From contig NZ_MPHJ01000012.1 in NCBI RefSeq assembly GCF_001957125.1, forward strand, positions 1-64,000: a stretch of 64,000 bases of DNA, in the 5' to 3' direction. Both the position numbers and the translations under genes were made by a program. A model generated the notes under the pieces. That model was not told the origin of the DNA. It searched no databases and worked only from the letters and a program-made list of their open reading frames with translations. The DNA comes from Shewanella sp. UCD-KL12. GTDB taxonomy: Bacteria > Pseudomonadota > Gammaproteobacteria > Enterobacterales > Shewanellaceae. Positions 44,493 through 53,789 of this stretch are shown one piece after another (the stretch's first letter is position 1; every line of letters starts with the position of its first letter).

Positions 44493-46775
44493 TTACATAC
44501 CTTGAGTAAAAGTACGTGTGATCACATCTTGCTGCTGTTCAGGAGTCAGTGCGTTGAAACGTACTGCATAGCCCGAAACACGAATAGTAAGTTGTGGGTA
44601 CTTATCCGGGTTAACTATCGCATCTTCAAGCATTTCGCGATTCATCACGTTCACGTTCAAGTGCTGACCACCTTCTCGAGAATCATTATGCGCGAAATAG
44701 CCATCCATGAGTGCCGCTAAGTTTGCACGTCTACCGTTTTCATCTTTACCCAATGCATTTGGTACGATAGAGAAGGTATATGAGATACCGTCCTGTGCAT
44801 GAGCAAATGGCAGCTTGGCGACAGAGGTTAACGAAGCCACAGCACCTTTTTCATCACGTCCGTGCATCGGGTTAGCACCTGGAGCAAACGGTGCGCCAGC
44901 TGGACGACCATCTGGTGTAGTACCTGTTTTCTTACCGTAAACCACGTTAGAGGTAATAGTAAGAATAGACTGAGTCGGTATCGCATTGCGGTACATCTTC
45001 AGGGTACGGATCTTAGCCATGAAGCGCTCAACAAGTTCAGTTGCTAGGTCATCAACACGGGCATCGTTATTACCAAATTTAGGGTAATCACCTTCGATAT
45101 CGAAATCTACAGCAATACCATTTTCATCACGAATTGGCTTCACGGTTGCGAATTTGATTGCAGATAGAGAATCAGCCGCAATCGATAGACCTGCAATACC
45201 ACACGCCATAGTACGACGCACATCACGGTCATGAAGGGCCATAAGTGCCGCTTCATATGAGTACTTGTCATGCATGTAATGAATGGAGTTAAGTGCAGTC
45301 ACATATTGTGTTGCTAACCAGTCCATCATAGTGTCTAGGTGACCCATGACATCATCAAAGTCAAGCACTTCAGATGTGATCGGTGCGATCTTTGGACCCA
45401 TTTGAGTCTTCAGTTTCTCATCAACACCGCCGTTGATGGCGTATAGCATGGTTTTAGCTAAGTTAGCGCGAGCACCAAAGAACTGCATGTGCTTACCGAC
45501 AACCATTGGGCTGACACAACATGCGATGGCGTAATCGTCAGATTCAAAATCAGGACGCATTAGGTCATCATTTTCGTACTGGATTGAGCTTGTATCAATT
45601 GATACTTTTGCACAGTACTTTTTAAATGCTAATGGTAGTTTTTCAGACCATAACACAGTGATGTTTGGCTCAGGGCTCGGGCCCATGTTGTATAGAGTGT
45701 GTAAGAAACGGAAGCTAGACTTAGTAACCAACGTTCTGCCATCTACACCCATACCTGCGATAGACTCAGTCGCCCAAATTGGGTCGCCAGAGAAAAGCTC
45801 ATCATATTCAGGCGTACGTAGGAAACGAACCATACGTAGTTTCATCACGAAATGATCAACCATCTCCTGAGCTTGCTGCTCAGTGAGTACGCCAGCTTGA
45901 ATATCTCTTTCGATAAAGATATCGATAAAGCTTGATGTACGGCCAAGGGACATTGCTGCGCCATTTTGGCTCTTAACTGCGGCTAGGTAACCGAAGTAGG
46001 TCCATTGAATCGCTTCTTTTGCATTAGTTGCAGGCTTAGAGATATCGAAGCCATAACTTGCAGCCATCTCTTTCATTTGACCAAGCGCACGATGCTGCTC
46101 TGCAATCTCTTCACGAAGTTGCATGGTGTATGACAGATCATTACCCGTTTCAAAATCGGCTTGAAGTGAGCCAAACTGAGCAAACTTATCTGCCATCAGA
46201 TAATCGATACCATACAGAGCGATACGACGGTAATCACCAATAATACGGCCACGGCCATAAGCATCTGGTAAACCAGTCAATATGCCAGACTTACGACAAC
46301 GCATAATCTCAGGGGTATAGATATCGAATACACCTTGGTTATGGGTTTTGCGAAGTTCTGAATAGACATATTTAACATCAGCATCCAGTTCACGGCCATA
46401 GGCTTTACATGAGCCTTCAACCATACGCACACCACCATTTGGTAGCATAGCGCGTTTTAGTGGTGCTTCGGTTTGTAGGCCAACAATAGTCTCAAGTTCT
46501 TGCTCTATGTAACCCGCTTCGTGAGATGTAATGGTAGATACTTTTTTAGTATCGAAATCAACAGGTGCGTGAGTGCTGTTTTCCTGCTTGATACCAACCA
46601 TCACTTTATCCCAAAGCGTAGTGGTTGCTTCGGTTGCTTCTGCTAAAAATGACTCATCACCTTCATAAGGGGTGTAGTTTGCTTGGATAAAGTCACGAAC
46701 ATTGACTTCTGTTTTCCAATCACCGGCGATAAAACCTTCCCACGCAGAGGAAAATTGTTCAGTTTTTTCGGTCAT
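44493..46775 (-). CDS. pflB: Formate C-acetyltransferase (pyruvate formate-lyase)
   Basis: 760 residues. Catalytic cysteine pair in YAIACCVSPMVVGKHMQFFGARANLAK near 418. Glycyl radical loop RVSGYAVRFNALTPEQQQDVITRTFTQGM at the C-terminus (Gly near 735), matching E. coli PflB in the same place. It cleaves pyruvate plus CoA to acetyl-CoA and formate without oxygen. In a unit focA-pflB-pflA on the minus strand; 30 bases after focA. Confidence 0.97.
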   Translation of the reverse strand: MTEKTEQFSSAWEGFIAGDWKTEVNVRDFIQANYTPYEGDESFLAEATEATTTLWDKVMVGIKQENSTHAPVDFDTKKVSTITSHEAGYIEQELETIVGLQTEAPLKRAMLPNGGVRMVEGSCKAYGRELDADVKYVYSELRKTHNQGVFDIYTPEIMRCRKSGILTGLPDAYGRGRIIGDYRRIALYGIDYLMADKFAQFGSLQADFETGNDLSYTMQLREEIAEQHRALGQMKEMAASYGFDISKPATNAKEAIQWTYFGYLAAVKSQNGAAMSLGRTSSFIDIFIERDIQAGVLTEQQAQEMVDHFVMKLRMVRFLRTPEYDELFSGDPIWATESIAGMGVDGRTLVTKSSFRFLHTLYNMGPSPEPNITVLWSEKLPLAFKKYCAKVSIDTSSIQYENDDLMRPDFESDDYAIACCVSPMVVGKHMQFFGARANLAKTMLYAINGGVDEKLKTQMGPKIAPITSEVLDFDDVMGHLDTMMDWLATQYVTALNSIHYMHDKYSYEAALMALHDRDVRRTMACGIAGLSIAADSLSAIKFATVKPIRDENGIAVDFDIEGDYPKFGNNDARVDDLATELVERFMAKIRTLKMYRNAIPTQSILTITSNVVYGKKTGTTPDGRPAGAPFAPGANPMHGRDEKGAVASLTSVAKLPFAHAQDGISYTFSIVPNALGKDENGRRANLAALMDGYFAHNDSREGGQHLNVNVMNREMLEDAIVNPDKYPQLTIRVSGYAVRFNALTPEQQQDVITRTFTQGM

Positions 46776-46805
46776 AGCACAAATACCTTTTGTTAAAAAA
46801 TAGGG

Positions 46806-47684
46806 TTACTGGTTATCGTTGTTTGCGCTGTTAAGCTGCGGACGACGATAAACAAACCAATAAGTGAGTCCTACAAAAATAGCGCCGCCAACAATGTTAC
46901 CTAAGGTAACTGGAACGAGGTTATTAAGTAGGAATTGACTCCAAGTAAGATCGGCAAACTGGCTAGGCGCTATGCCCGCATTTGCCCAAAATTCTGAGGG
47001 TGCAACATGTTTAGTGATAATAGCCATTGGAATAAGGAACATATTGGCAATACAGTGTTCAAATCCGGCAGCAACAAACATGGCGACGGGTAAGATGACG
47101 GCGAGCAATTTATCAACCACAGTGCGACCAGCATAAGCCATCCATACTGCGAGACAGACCATGATGTTACACATGATGCCTAAAGCAAAGGCCTGCCCGA
47201 ATGTATGTTGTAGTTTGGCTTGAGCTGTTTGCATATAGCCTAGCCCGAGTAAACCGTGGGCACCTTCATAGTGCTTTGCCATAATCATGATACCAACTAA
47301 AAGCATAGCGCCGATAAAGTTACCTAAATAAACTAAACCCCAGTTCTTCAGCAATGCTTGGGTTGTGATTCGTTTACTTGCTCTGGCTGTAATCGTTAAA
47401 ACGGTAGAGGTAAATAACTCGCCACCTAAAATTACTACTAACATCAACCCTAAGCTAAAGCATAAACCGCCAATCAGTTTATTTAATCCGTAAGGCAGAA
47501 CATTACCGCCAGCAGTGACAACAATGTAAAAAATAAAGGCTAAACCAATAAATACACCGGCAGTGGTCGCGAGTATCAATGTCGATAGCGTATCTCTGTT
47601 GACCTTAACTACTGCAGCATCTTCTACTTTCAATGCGGTGGCTAAGGGCGTATTAGCATCAACTAGGCTAGCTGTGTTTTTCAT
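46806..47684 (-). CDS. focA: Formate channel FocA (FNT family)
   Basis: 292 residues with six membrane segments and FNT signatures (GVFIGLAFIFYIVVTAGG near 40, GGLCFSLGLMLVVILGGELFTSTVL near 87, NWGLVYLGNFIGAMLL near 129, GFEHCIANMFLIPMAI near 207, NIVGGAIFVGLTYWFVYRR near 260). It exports or imports formate made by PflB. First gene of the focA-pflBA unit. Confidence 0.96.
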   Translation of the reverse strand: MKNTASLVDANTPLATALKVEDAAVVKVNRDTLSTLILATTAGVFIGLAFIFYIVVTAGGNVLPYGLNKLIGGLCFSLGLMLVVILGGELFTSTVLTITARASKRITTQALLKNWGLVYLGNFIGAMLLVGIMIMAKHYEGAHGLLGLGYMQTAQAKLQHTFGQAFALGIMCNIMVCLAVWMAYAGRTVVDKLLAVILPVAMFVAAGFEHCIANMFLIPMAIITKHVAPSEFWANAGIAPSQFADLTWSQFLLNNLVPVTLGNIVGGAIFVGLTYWFVYRRPQLNSANNDNQ

Positions 47685-47814
47685 TTATGACCTTTATTTA
47701 CCTTTGCTGCTGGTGATAAGCACCAATATAAATTCGATTAGCAGTTAAAGGAACCTTAATCTGTGTAAATGGGTTCACTATAAAGCTAGTATAAAAACAT
47801 TGTAATAAAATTAC

Positions 47815-47828
47815 GTGATCTTAGTCAA
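47815..47828. promoter_or_regulatory. FNR-like site upstream of focA
   Basis: GTGAT-CTTA-GTCAA against consensus TTGAT-N4-ATCAA, two mismatches in ten. About 130 bases before focA. It fits anaerobic control of focA-pfl, known for E. coli. Confidence 0.5.
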
Positions 47829-47907
47829 TTTACTGTCTTAAAGCTAAGTGTTCTGTAATAAACTTGCAGAATCTATACTCCAAAGGTTTCCAATTGTTGA
47901 ACATCTA

Positions 47908-47924
47908 AATTGGTAAGACCAATT
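47908..47924. promoter_or_regulatory. PdhR-type operator
   Basis: AATTGGTAAGACCAATT is a perfect 7-bp inverted repeat around a 3-base centre and matches the GntR-family PdhR (pyruvate) box, ATTGGTNNNACCAAT. LldR sites have a similar core. About 225 bases before focA and 470 before the yfcC gene. Confidence 0.75.
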
Positions 47925-48078
47925 TACCGTAATAATATTAACACAATCTGAATTTATCGGCACATGATCATCAGGCTGTCACTGAGGAACATACGAACTT
48001 TGGGAGCAAGATAACAATTGTATAGCTAACTCTAATTAAGGGAAACTTTAGGCATGTAAATTGCTGTTGTATTTTTAT

Positions 48079-48100
48079 CTCATTTATATATATAAATGAG
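48079..48100. repeat. Perfect 22-bp palindrome
   Basis: From 48079 the bases read CTCATTTATAT, then the complement ATATAAATGAG, with no mismatch. It could be a dimer binding site or a cruciform-prone AT sequence. Confidence 0.6.
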
Positions 48101-48390
48101 AATCAGGAGTTAACCATAAGAATCAAAATATAATTGCTGATAGTTCAGTCAATTAACCTCTCTGTTGTTAGTCATTGTCTTAGCGATAGATTCAGCGTTT
48201 GTCAGATATAAAATAAAATTTAGCAGAGGATAAAAAGGTTTGGTTAAATATAAATCAATATTGACTGAGAATTTGACTGACATAAGGCAGGGTTAGAAAT
48301 GAGTTGAAATCGATCTTAAGTGTGAGTTTATGTTGTTACTTTGAGTGAAGTGTAAAATTAGTTTATATTTGCGCCCATATTATAAGAACT

Positions 48391-49941
48391 ATGGCAGCCG
48401 TAATGGAAATCAGTACGTCAGACAATAAAACCTTAGCATCAACACAATCATCAAGTTGGCAGATGCCAGACACTTTAGTCATTATTTTTTTTGTCGCTTT
48501 AGCTGCGGCGATTATGACCTATTTTATTCCCATCGGTGCATTCGAGACTCAAGAGGTCAGCTATGTATCTGATGGCATTGAAAAGTCGCGTGTTGTTGTC
48601 GACCCAAGCTCTTTCGAGTATCAATATGACGTAGATGGTACGCCTAAATTACAGCCAGTAGCACTGTTTGAAGGGGATGGCGGAGCAGGTTTTTTTAATT
48701 TTGCTTTTGAAGGATTGGTGTCAGGCTCTAAATGGGGCAGCGCCATTGGTGTCATCATGTTTATGCTGGTGATCGGTGGCTCATTTGGTGTCGTTATGGC
48801 AACAGGGACCATAGATAATGGCATTTTACGCCTGATTGATAAAACCCGAGGGAATGAGGTGTTATTTATTCCAGTCATCTTCTCGCTGTTTTCATTAGGG
48901 GGAGCTGTATTTGGTATGGGCGAGGAGGCCATCGCATTCGCCATTATCATCTGTCCTTTGATGATAAGGCTTGGTTATGATGGGATCACGACTGTGATGG
49001 TCACCTATGTAGCCACGCAAGTCGGCTTTGCTAGCTCCTGGATGAATCCCTTTAGTGTTGCGATAGCGCAGGGGATAGCAGGAGTGCCAGTATTATCTGG
49101 CTCTGGTGTAAGGGTCGTTATGTGGCTAGGTTTTACGTTAATCGGTCTTGCCTTTACCATGCGTTATGCCAATAAGGTGAAGCGCACTCCCTCACTTTCC
49201 TATAGCTTTCACTCTGATGCTTACTTTAGAGAAAATCAAAGTAAAGCTAGCCTTGATAGCCGTTTCAACCTCGGTGATATATTAGTGTTAACCAGTATTG
49301 TTGCCACTATTGCTTGGGTGATCTGGGGAGTTGTGACTCGCGCATGGTTTATTCCAGAAATAGCTAGCCAGTTTTTTACCATGGGAATTGTCATTGGCGC
49401 AATTGGTGTTGTGTTTAAGCTTAATGGAATGACGGTTAACAAGGTGGCGACCAGTTTCAAGCAGGGGGCGGCTACTATGTTAGAGCCTGCGGTTTTAGTT
49501 GGTTGTGCTTCAGGTATTCTCATTTTGCTTGGGGGAGGTGGGCCGACAGAGCCTAGTGTTCTTAACTCCATCTTAAACAGTGCTGGCAATGTGATTGGCC
49601 AGCTTCCTAATGCGCTTTCTGCCTGGTTTATGTTGCTGTTTCAATCAGTGTTTAACTTCTTTGTGACCTCAGGCTCAGGTCAAGCGGCGCTGACTATGCC
49701 ATTGATGGCGCCGCTAGCGGACATTGTCGGTGTGACTCGGCAGGTGGCTGTTTTAGCTTTTCAGCTGGGTGACGGTTTCACTAACATTTTGGTACCGACA
49801 TCGGCATCACTGATGGCAACCTTAGGTGTTTGCCGAGTTGATTGGGGGGATTGGCTTAAGTTCATCTGGCGCTTTATGGTCGCTCTGTTTGTTATCTCTA
49901 GTATTGTCGTGGTGAGTGCGCATTATTTAGGGTTTAGTTAA
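48391..49941 (+). CDS. yfcC: YfcC/ArcD-DcuC-type transporter
   Basis: 516 residues with about 12 membrane segments. Family features: ALAAAIMTYFIPIGAFE near 35, a long early loop, then GVIMFMLVIGGSFGVVMATGTID near 122, SLGGAVFGMGEEAIAFAIIICPLM near 168, and the re-entrant SGSGQAALTMPLMAPLADIVGV near 430. It belongs to the C4-dicarboxylate/amino-acid carrier group PF03606. E. coli yfcC lies next to pta and interacts with the acetate pathway genetically; here it is divergent from focA. Substrate unknown. No good Shine-Dalgarno; ATG 48403 is an alternative start. Confidence 0.85.
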   Translation: MAAVMEISTSDNKTLASTQSSSWQMPDTLVIIFFVALAAAIMTYFIPIGAFETQEVSYVSDGIEKSRVVVDPSSFEYQYDVDGTPKLQPVALFEGDGGAGFFNFAFEGLVSGSKWGSAIGVIMFMLVIGGSFGVVMATGTIDNGILRLIDKTRGNEVLFIPVIFSLFSLGGAVFGMGEEAIAFAIIICPLMIRLGYDGITTVMVTYVATQVGFASSWMNPFSVAIAQGIAGVPVLSGSGVRVVMWLGFTLIGLAFTMRYANKVKRTPSLSYSFHSDAYFRENQSKASLDSRFNLGDILVLTSIVATIAWVIWGVVTRAWFIPEIASQFFTMGIVIGAIGVVFKLNGMTVNKVATSFKQGAATMLEPAVLVGCASGILILLGGGGPTEPSVLNSILNSAGNVIGQLPNALSAWFMLLFQSVFNFFVTSGSGQAALTMPLMAPLADIVGVTRQVAVLAFQLGDGFTNILVPTSASLMATLGVCRVDWGDWLKFIWRFMVALFVISSIVVVSAHYLGFS

Positions 49942-49967
49942 GCGTTATATCGTGTTTGGAATGAATT

Positions 49968-49997
49968 AAAAAGCGGCATCAAATGATGCCGCTTTTT
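49968..49997. terminator. Terminator after yfcC gene
   Basis: AAAAAGCGGCATC-AAAT-GATGCCGCTTTTT, a perfect stem with T run, 27 bases past the stop. Confidence 0.92.
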
Positions 49998-50372
49998 GTT
50001 TTGCATAACAGGGAAAAGAACAAAACATCACTTCATCCATAAGATTAAATGGCTCAAAATAGATCCGCTAATCGGTGATATAGCTGTGCTCATAGTGATT
50101 CGAGGGTGATTAGATCATGATTACAGGATGATGAGGTAAGCACCTGTATTGGCTTTGAGTTTGGGAGAGAGTTAAGTACTTAATAACCTACATCAGAACT
50201 TTTGTTAACTGCTTTTGTTAACAGCCTTTGATGAGAGCCTTTGATATTAGTCATGTTGGTTTGTGGGAGGTGTGCTATCTATAATTTGTTATGCTGACTT
50301 GGTCGTAGTGCCACCAAACAATAACAGCTTCAGTGAACCTAAGGTGTACTGGTTTTAATGTTATTTGGAGAT
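49998..50372. other. Convergent intergenic region
   Basis: About 375 bases between two terminators of convergent genes. The only visible structure is a four-copy tandem repeat at 50199-50250. Confidence 0.5.
50199..50250. repeat. Four imperfect tandem copies of a 13-bp unit
   Basis: Units: CTTTTGTTAACTG, CTTTTGTTAACAG, CCTTTGATGAGAG, CCTTTGATATTAG, with no gaps. The first two differ by one base. It may vary in copy number between strains. Confidence 0.7.
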
Positions 50373-50398
50373 AAAAAAACGGCATCATCAGATGCCGT
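50373..50398 (-). terminator. Terminator after TonB receptor 2
   Basis: On the minus strand ACGGCATC-TGA-TGATGCCGT followed by seven T. 38 bases past the stop at 50436. Confidence 0.85.
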
Positions 50399-50435
50399 TG
50401 TTTAGGTTTTTAATCCACTTAACTAAGTTAGAGAT

Positions 50436-53138
50436 TTAGAACTTCACTTCACCTTCTAGGAAGTATTCACGTCCGCGTGCGTCATAGACTGAACGCTGGT
50501 AATGAGGCCAAGAAGTTGCAGTTGGATCGAAGTTAGGACCCGCATCAAATAAGTTCATAACACCAGCTTGAATCTTGATTGCATCAGTGATGTTGTAACC
50601 TGCAGTTAGGTTCCACTTTGTTTGAGAAGCAACTTCATGTGCACTTTCATCAAAAGCTTCACCAGCATCTTCAGCTGACTTCTTGAATGACTTGTAAGAC
50701 ATACCATGCATACGTGCAGTGTGGTAAGCACCAAGTGTTGTTTCGAAATCTTCGATGTAGTAACCCAATACTAAGTTTGCACGGTACTGAGGTAGTCCGC
50801 CATCATCGATATCATCATCTACAGAAGCGGTTGGATCTGTTTGTCCTTCAGACAGTAGGATGTAAGTACCGCTGAAGTTAAGCTTTAACTCACCAAGATC
50901 GTTTAGATCCCAGCCGTATCCTGCTGTCATATCGATACCACGAACTTTCTGGTAAGCAAGGTTCATAGCGACTGCGTTGATATGTGTAATAGTACCGTCA
51001 GCATCACGTGTGATCATATCTTCATATGTATCATATTCACGAGCTGCTTTATCAGCGCTGATATCGCTGACCATATCATCAAGTTTCCACTCCCATAGAT
51101 CGAATGAAGCGTTAAGTGAGTCACCGCCCCATACCGCGCCTATGTTAGCTGTGTAACCTGTTTCAGCTTGTAGATCTTCGTTAGCACCTGTTGTTGTATC
51201 AATATGCAGTTCGTTACAAACTTCATGGATCTTTGGATCAGAGTGTGGCTGACCTGGTGTTCCACCCATAGATTGGCACTGCTTGAAGTCAATAACTTGG
51301 TTAAAGCCTTCAGTAGCATCACCATATACGCGGTGCATATCTGGTGCACGGAATACACTTGTCGCAGATGCTCGAACAAGTAGTTCAGCCATTGGACGGT
51401 ATTGAACAGTAATTTGTGGAGATACGTTACCACCAAAATCACTGTAATCATCGTAACGTAAAGCGACATCAACTGTCAGCTCTTCAAGTACAGGCATGCT
51501 AAGTTCAGCATAAGTTGCCCAGTATGAACGCTCGCCAGCACCTGATGAACCACCAGTGGTTAGAATGTTGCCTTTAGCTGATTCAGAATCAGACTCAGAC
51601 TGATATCCTTGCTCAGTGTATTCAGCACCGAAAGCGAACATAGCTGCACCAGCTGGCATTTCGAATGCGTCACCAGAGATATTAGCTTGTACGTTTTTCT
51701 GAGTAGATTGAGCTTGCTCAAATGGTGTGTATGAAGCAGCTTCAACATCAGCAGCATTCATATTTTTGAGTAGTGAGTTACCATTTTCACCTGCAGTGAT
51801 GTAATCAAACATGCCACCAACAGTTGCATAACCACCACGGAAAACATCAACGTTTGTACGGCCGTAATTTACAGACGCGTCCCAGTTGTAATCTTCAAAA
51901 ACAACACCTTCAAGGCCAGCAGTGAAGAAGTAGTTACGGGTTTTAGTTTCACCCATGCGGTTGCCAAACTCATGCAGACGGCGAACATAGTAGTAGTCGC
52001 CATCGGTTGCATTGGCAAAATCGCCACCAAGTGCAGTAGACTTGTCGTTAAATGTTTTGCTTAGACCGCCACCTGAAACCGTAACATTGCTACCATCGAC
52101 ATTGATGTCGTAATCATTGATTGCCATAGGCTCGATGCGAGTTGTAGATTTAGCTTCTGCAAAATCTAAACGACCGACAAAGGTAACATCATCAGCGAGT
52201 TCATAATTAAAGTTTGTTGAGCTGATAAAGCGTGTGCTTTCTGGCTGTAGATCACGCCATTGTGAGCGATCAAATCCACAGATACTACGAGCAGCATCCC
52301 AGAAGAAACCACCAGCAGTACACTCTTCAGGAGTTAGTGCACGAGCACCACTTGCACCTGAACTTGCATTTGCTATACGAGCGCCGTAAGAGCTGTATTG
52401 AGAGAATTCGCTATGAGGTACTTTATCGGTATGAAGACCAAAGTTCTCACGATCAGTGGCTTTTAACTGTTCATTATCAGTAAATTCGATAAATGTAGAT
52501 ACGTTACCGCGATCAGATGATGCGCCAAGAGAAAGTGCTACGCGGTTACTCGCGCCACCACCTTCAGTGGTGTTACCGTGGCGATATTTAAGTGCAACGC
52601 CTTCAAAATCTTTCTTTAGGATGATGTTAATTACACCACCAACAGCATCAGCACCATAAATTGCTGAACCACCAGATTTTAATACTTCGATTCTCGCCAC
52701 AGCTTCCATTGGAAGGTTCGCTGTATCGACGAAGTTATCAGTACCGCCAGAAGGCTTAGGGTATTGATTAAGACGTTTACCGTCGATTAATGTCAGAGTA
52801 CGGTTAGCCCCTGCATTACGTAAACTGATAGAAGATGCTGCTGGTGTGAAACCATGCACTGACTGAGTGGTCATAGCGCTAGTGGTTGATGTTAGGCTTT
52901 GTAGTGCATCTTGAATGTTGGTAAAACCTTGCTTAGCCATATCATCAGCACTTAATACTGTAACAGGCGTAGCTGTTTCCATATCAGTACGTTTAATACG
53001 CGAACCGGTAACTTCAATTCTTTCAACAGACTCATCTTCATTTGCAGCAAATACGGCTGGAGCCGCTAGAGCTGCAGTAGCAGCACCACTTATTAATGCA
53101 AAACGCACAGCGTTAGCCATTTTTGAACTTGGCAGCAT
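50436..53138 (-). CDS. TonB-dependent outer membrane receptor 2
   Basis: 900 residues. A signal peptide ends APAVFAA near 32. Then VERIEVTGSRIKRTDMETATPVTVLSADDM, which is clearly related to receptor 1 at the same place (VERIEVTGSRIKQVDMETTSPITVLSAADI). Plug motifs: SISLRNAGANRTLTLIDGKR near 103 and VARIEVLKSGGSAIYGADAVGGVINIILKKDF near 145. The barrel contains QYRPMAELLVRASATSVFRAPDMHRVYG near 605. It ends EYFLEGEVKF with terminal Phe. Substrate unknown. GGGAG precedes ATG 53138 by 8 bases; the earlier ATG at 53156 is less well placed. Confidence 0.92.
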   Translation of the reverse strand: MLPSSKMANAVRFALISGAATAALAAPAVFAANEDESVERIEVTGSRIKRTDMETATPVTVLSADDMAKQGFTNIQDALQSLTSTTSAMTTQSVHGFTPAASSISLRNAGANRTLTLIDGKRLNQYPKPSGGTDNFVDTANLPMEAVARIEVLKSGGSAIYGADAVGGVINIILKKDFEGVALKYRHGNTTEGGGASNRVALSLGASSDRGNVSTFIEFTDNEQLKATDRENFGLHTDKVPHSEFSQYSSYGARIANASSGASGARALTPEECTAGGFFWDAARSICGFDRSQWRDLQPESTRFISSTNFNYELADDVTFVGRLDFAEAKSTTRIEPMAINDYDINVDGSNVTVSGGGLSKTFNDKSTALGGDFANATDGDYYYVRRLHEFGNRMGETKTRNYFFTAGLEGVVFEDYNWDASVNYGRTNVDVFRGGYATVGGMFDYITAGENGNSLLKNMNAADVEAASYTPFEQAQSTQKNVQANISGDAFEMPAGAAMFAFGAEYTEQGYQSESDSESAKGNILTTGGSSGAGERSYWATYAELSMPVLEELTVDVALRYDDYSDFGGNVSPQITVQYRPMAELLVRASATSVFRAPDMHRVYGDATEGFNQVIDFKQCQSMGGTPGQPHSDPKIHEVCNELHIDTTTGANEDLQAETGYTANIGAVWGGDSLNASFDLWEWKLDDMVSDISADKAAREYDTYEDMITRDADGTITHINAVAMNLAYQKVRGIDMTAGYGWDLNDLGELKLNFSGTYILLSEGQTDPTASVDDDIDDGGLPQYRANLVLGYYIEDFETTLGAYHTARMHGMSYKSFKKSAEDAGEAFDESAHEVASQTKWNLTAGYNITDAIKIQAGVMNLFDAGPNFDPTATSWPHYQRSVYDARGREYFLEGEVKF

Positions 53139-53335
53139 TTTGTTTCTCCCTGACACTTATTATGATTTTTTAATAATTAATTTTTATATTCATAGCAAAA
53201 ATATAAACATCTACACAGTTGTTAAAAACCATTGGTGCTTATTAATTAAAATCGCTAGGGTGGGGATATAAGCACGTAGTGATAACATCTGCAATAGCTT
53301 GTATTGTTAGAGGAAATGAATTCAAGTTAACTTTT

Positions 53336-53380
53336 TTGCAACCAAGTTGCTCATAAGTTTTAATGTTTCATTGGTTGCGA
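53336..53380. promoter_or_regulatory. TTGCAACC ... GGTTGCGA motif pair upstream of TonB receptor 2
   Basis: TTGCAACC at 53336 and GGTTGCGA at 53373, spaced 29 bases, resemble the pair upstream of receptor 1 (spaced 32). A further AAGTTGC is just right of the first half. About 200-240 bases before the start codon. Confidence 0.4.
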
Positions 53381-53708
53381 GATTGTTAATCATGGGGTTA
53401 GGTTTGTTGTGGGAATATGCATTTCAGTTAAATGTTAATATTTGATGTTTTATTGTGCGTTCAACTGTTTTTGTATGTTTAAATCTATTAACATTGATAA
53501 CAACTGAGCAATAAGTTTTTTTATATAAATATGTAACTTCGAAACAAAATTGATAGAAACGTGATTTAGATCATTAGTTTTAAAACTAAGAATATATCTA
53601 AAGAGTTTAAAAAATGACCGCTGTTTACAAGTTGGATTTGATTGTAAATATCAAGTTTAACTAATTGGATTATGAGAGGAGAGAATGATAGGGAGTTAAG
53701 TAATAGAT

Positions 53709-53735
53709 CTTAGCCACTGAGTTACAGTGGCTAAG
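53709..53735. terminator. Hairpin downstream of the TDT transporter gene
   Basis: CTTAGCCACTG-AGTTA-CAGTGGCTAAG, a perfect 11-bp stem, 54 bases past the stop at 53790. No T run, so weak as an intrinsic terminator. Confidence 0.5.
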
Positions 53736-53789
53736 GTATTATCGAACAGTAAGCTCTAGTTTTTACATTTAACCGTAAGCGAGTTAACT

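Larger units (their letters stand above)
47685..48390. other. Divergent regulatory region focA / yfcC
   Basis: 706 bases without a gene between divergent focA and the YfcC transporter gene. AT-rich. It holds a PdhR-type operator, an FNR-like site and a 22-bp palindrome (listed separately). No small gene with a convincing start was found. Confidence 0.7.
53139..53789. other. AT-rich upstream region of TonB receptor 2
   Basis: About 650 bases without a gene. It holds the GCAACC/GGTTGC motif pair (53336-53380) and the hairpin at 53709-53735. Confidence 0.55.

Noticed and set aside
48621..48950. Antisense frames within yfcC, pflB, TonB receptors and nuo genes longer than 60 codons
   Set aside because: They lie wholly inside well-supported genes on the other strand and show no domain or ribosome site.
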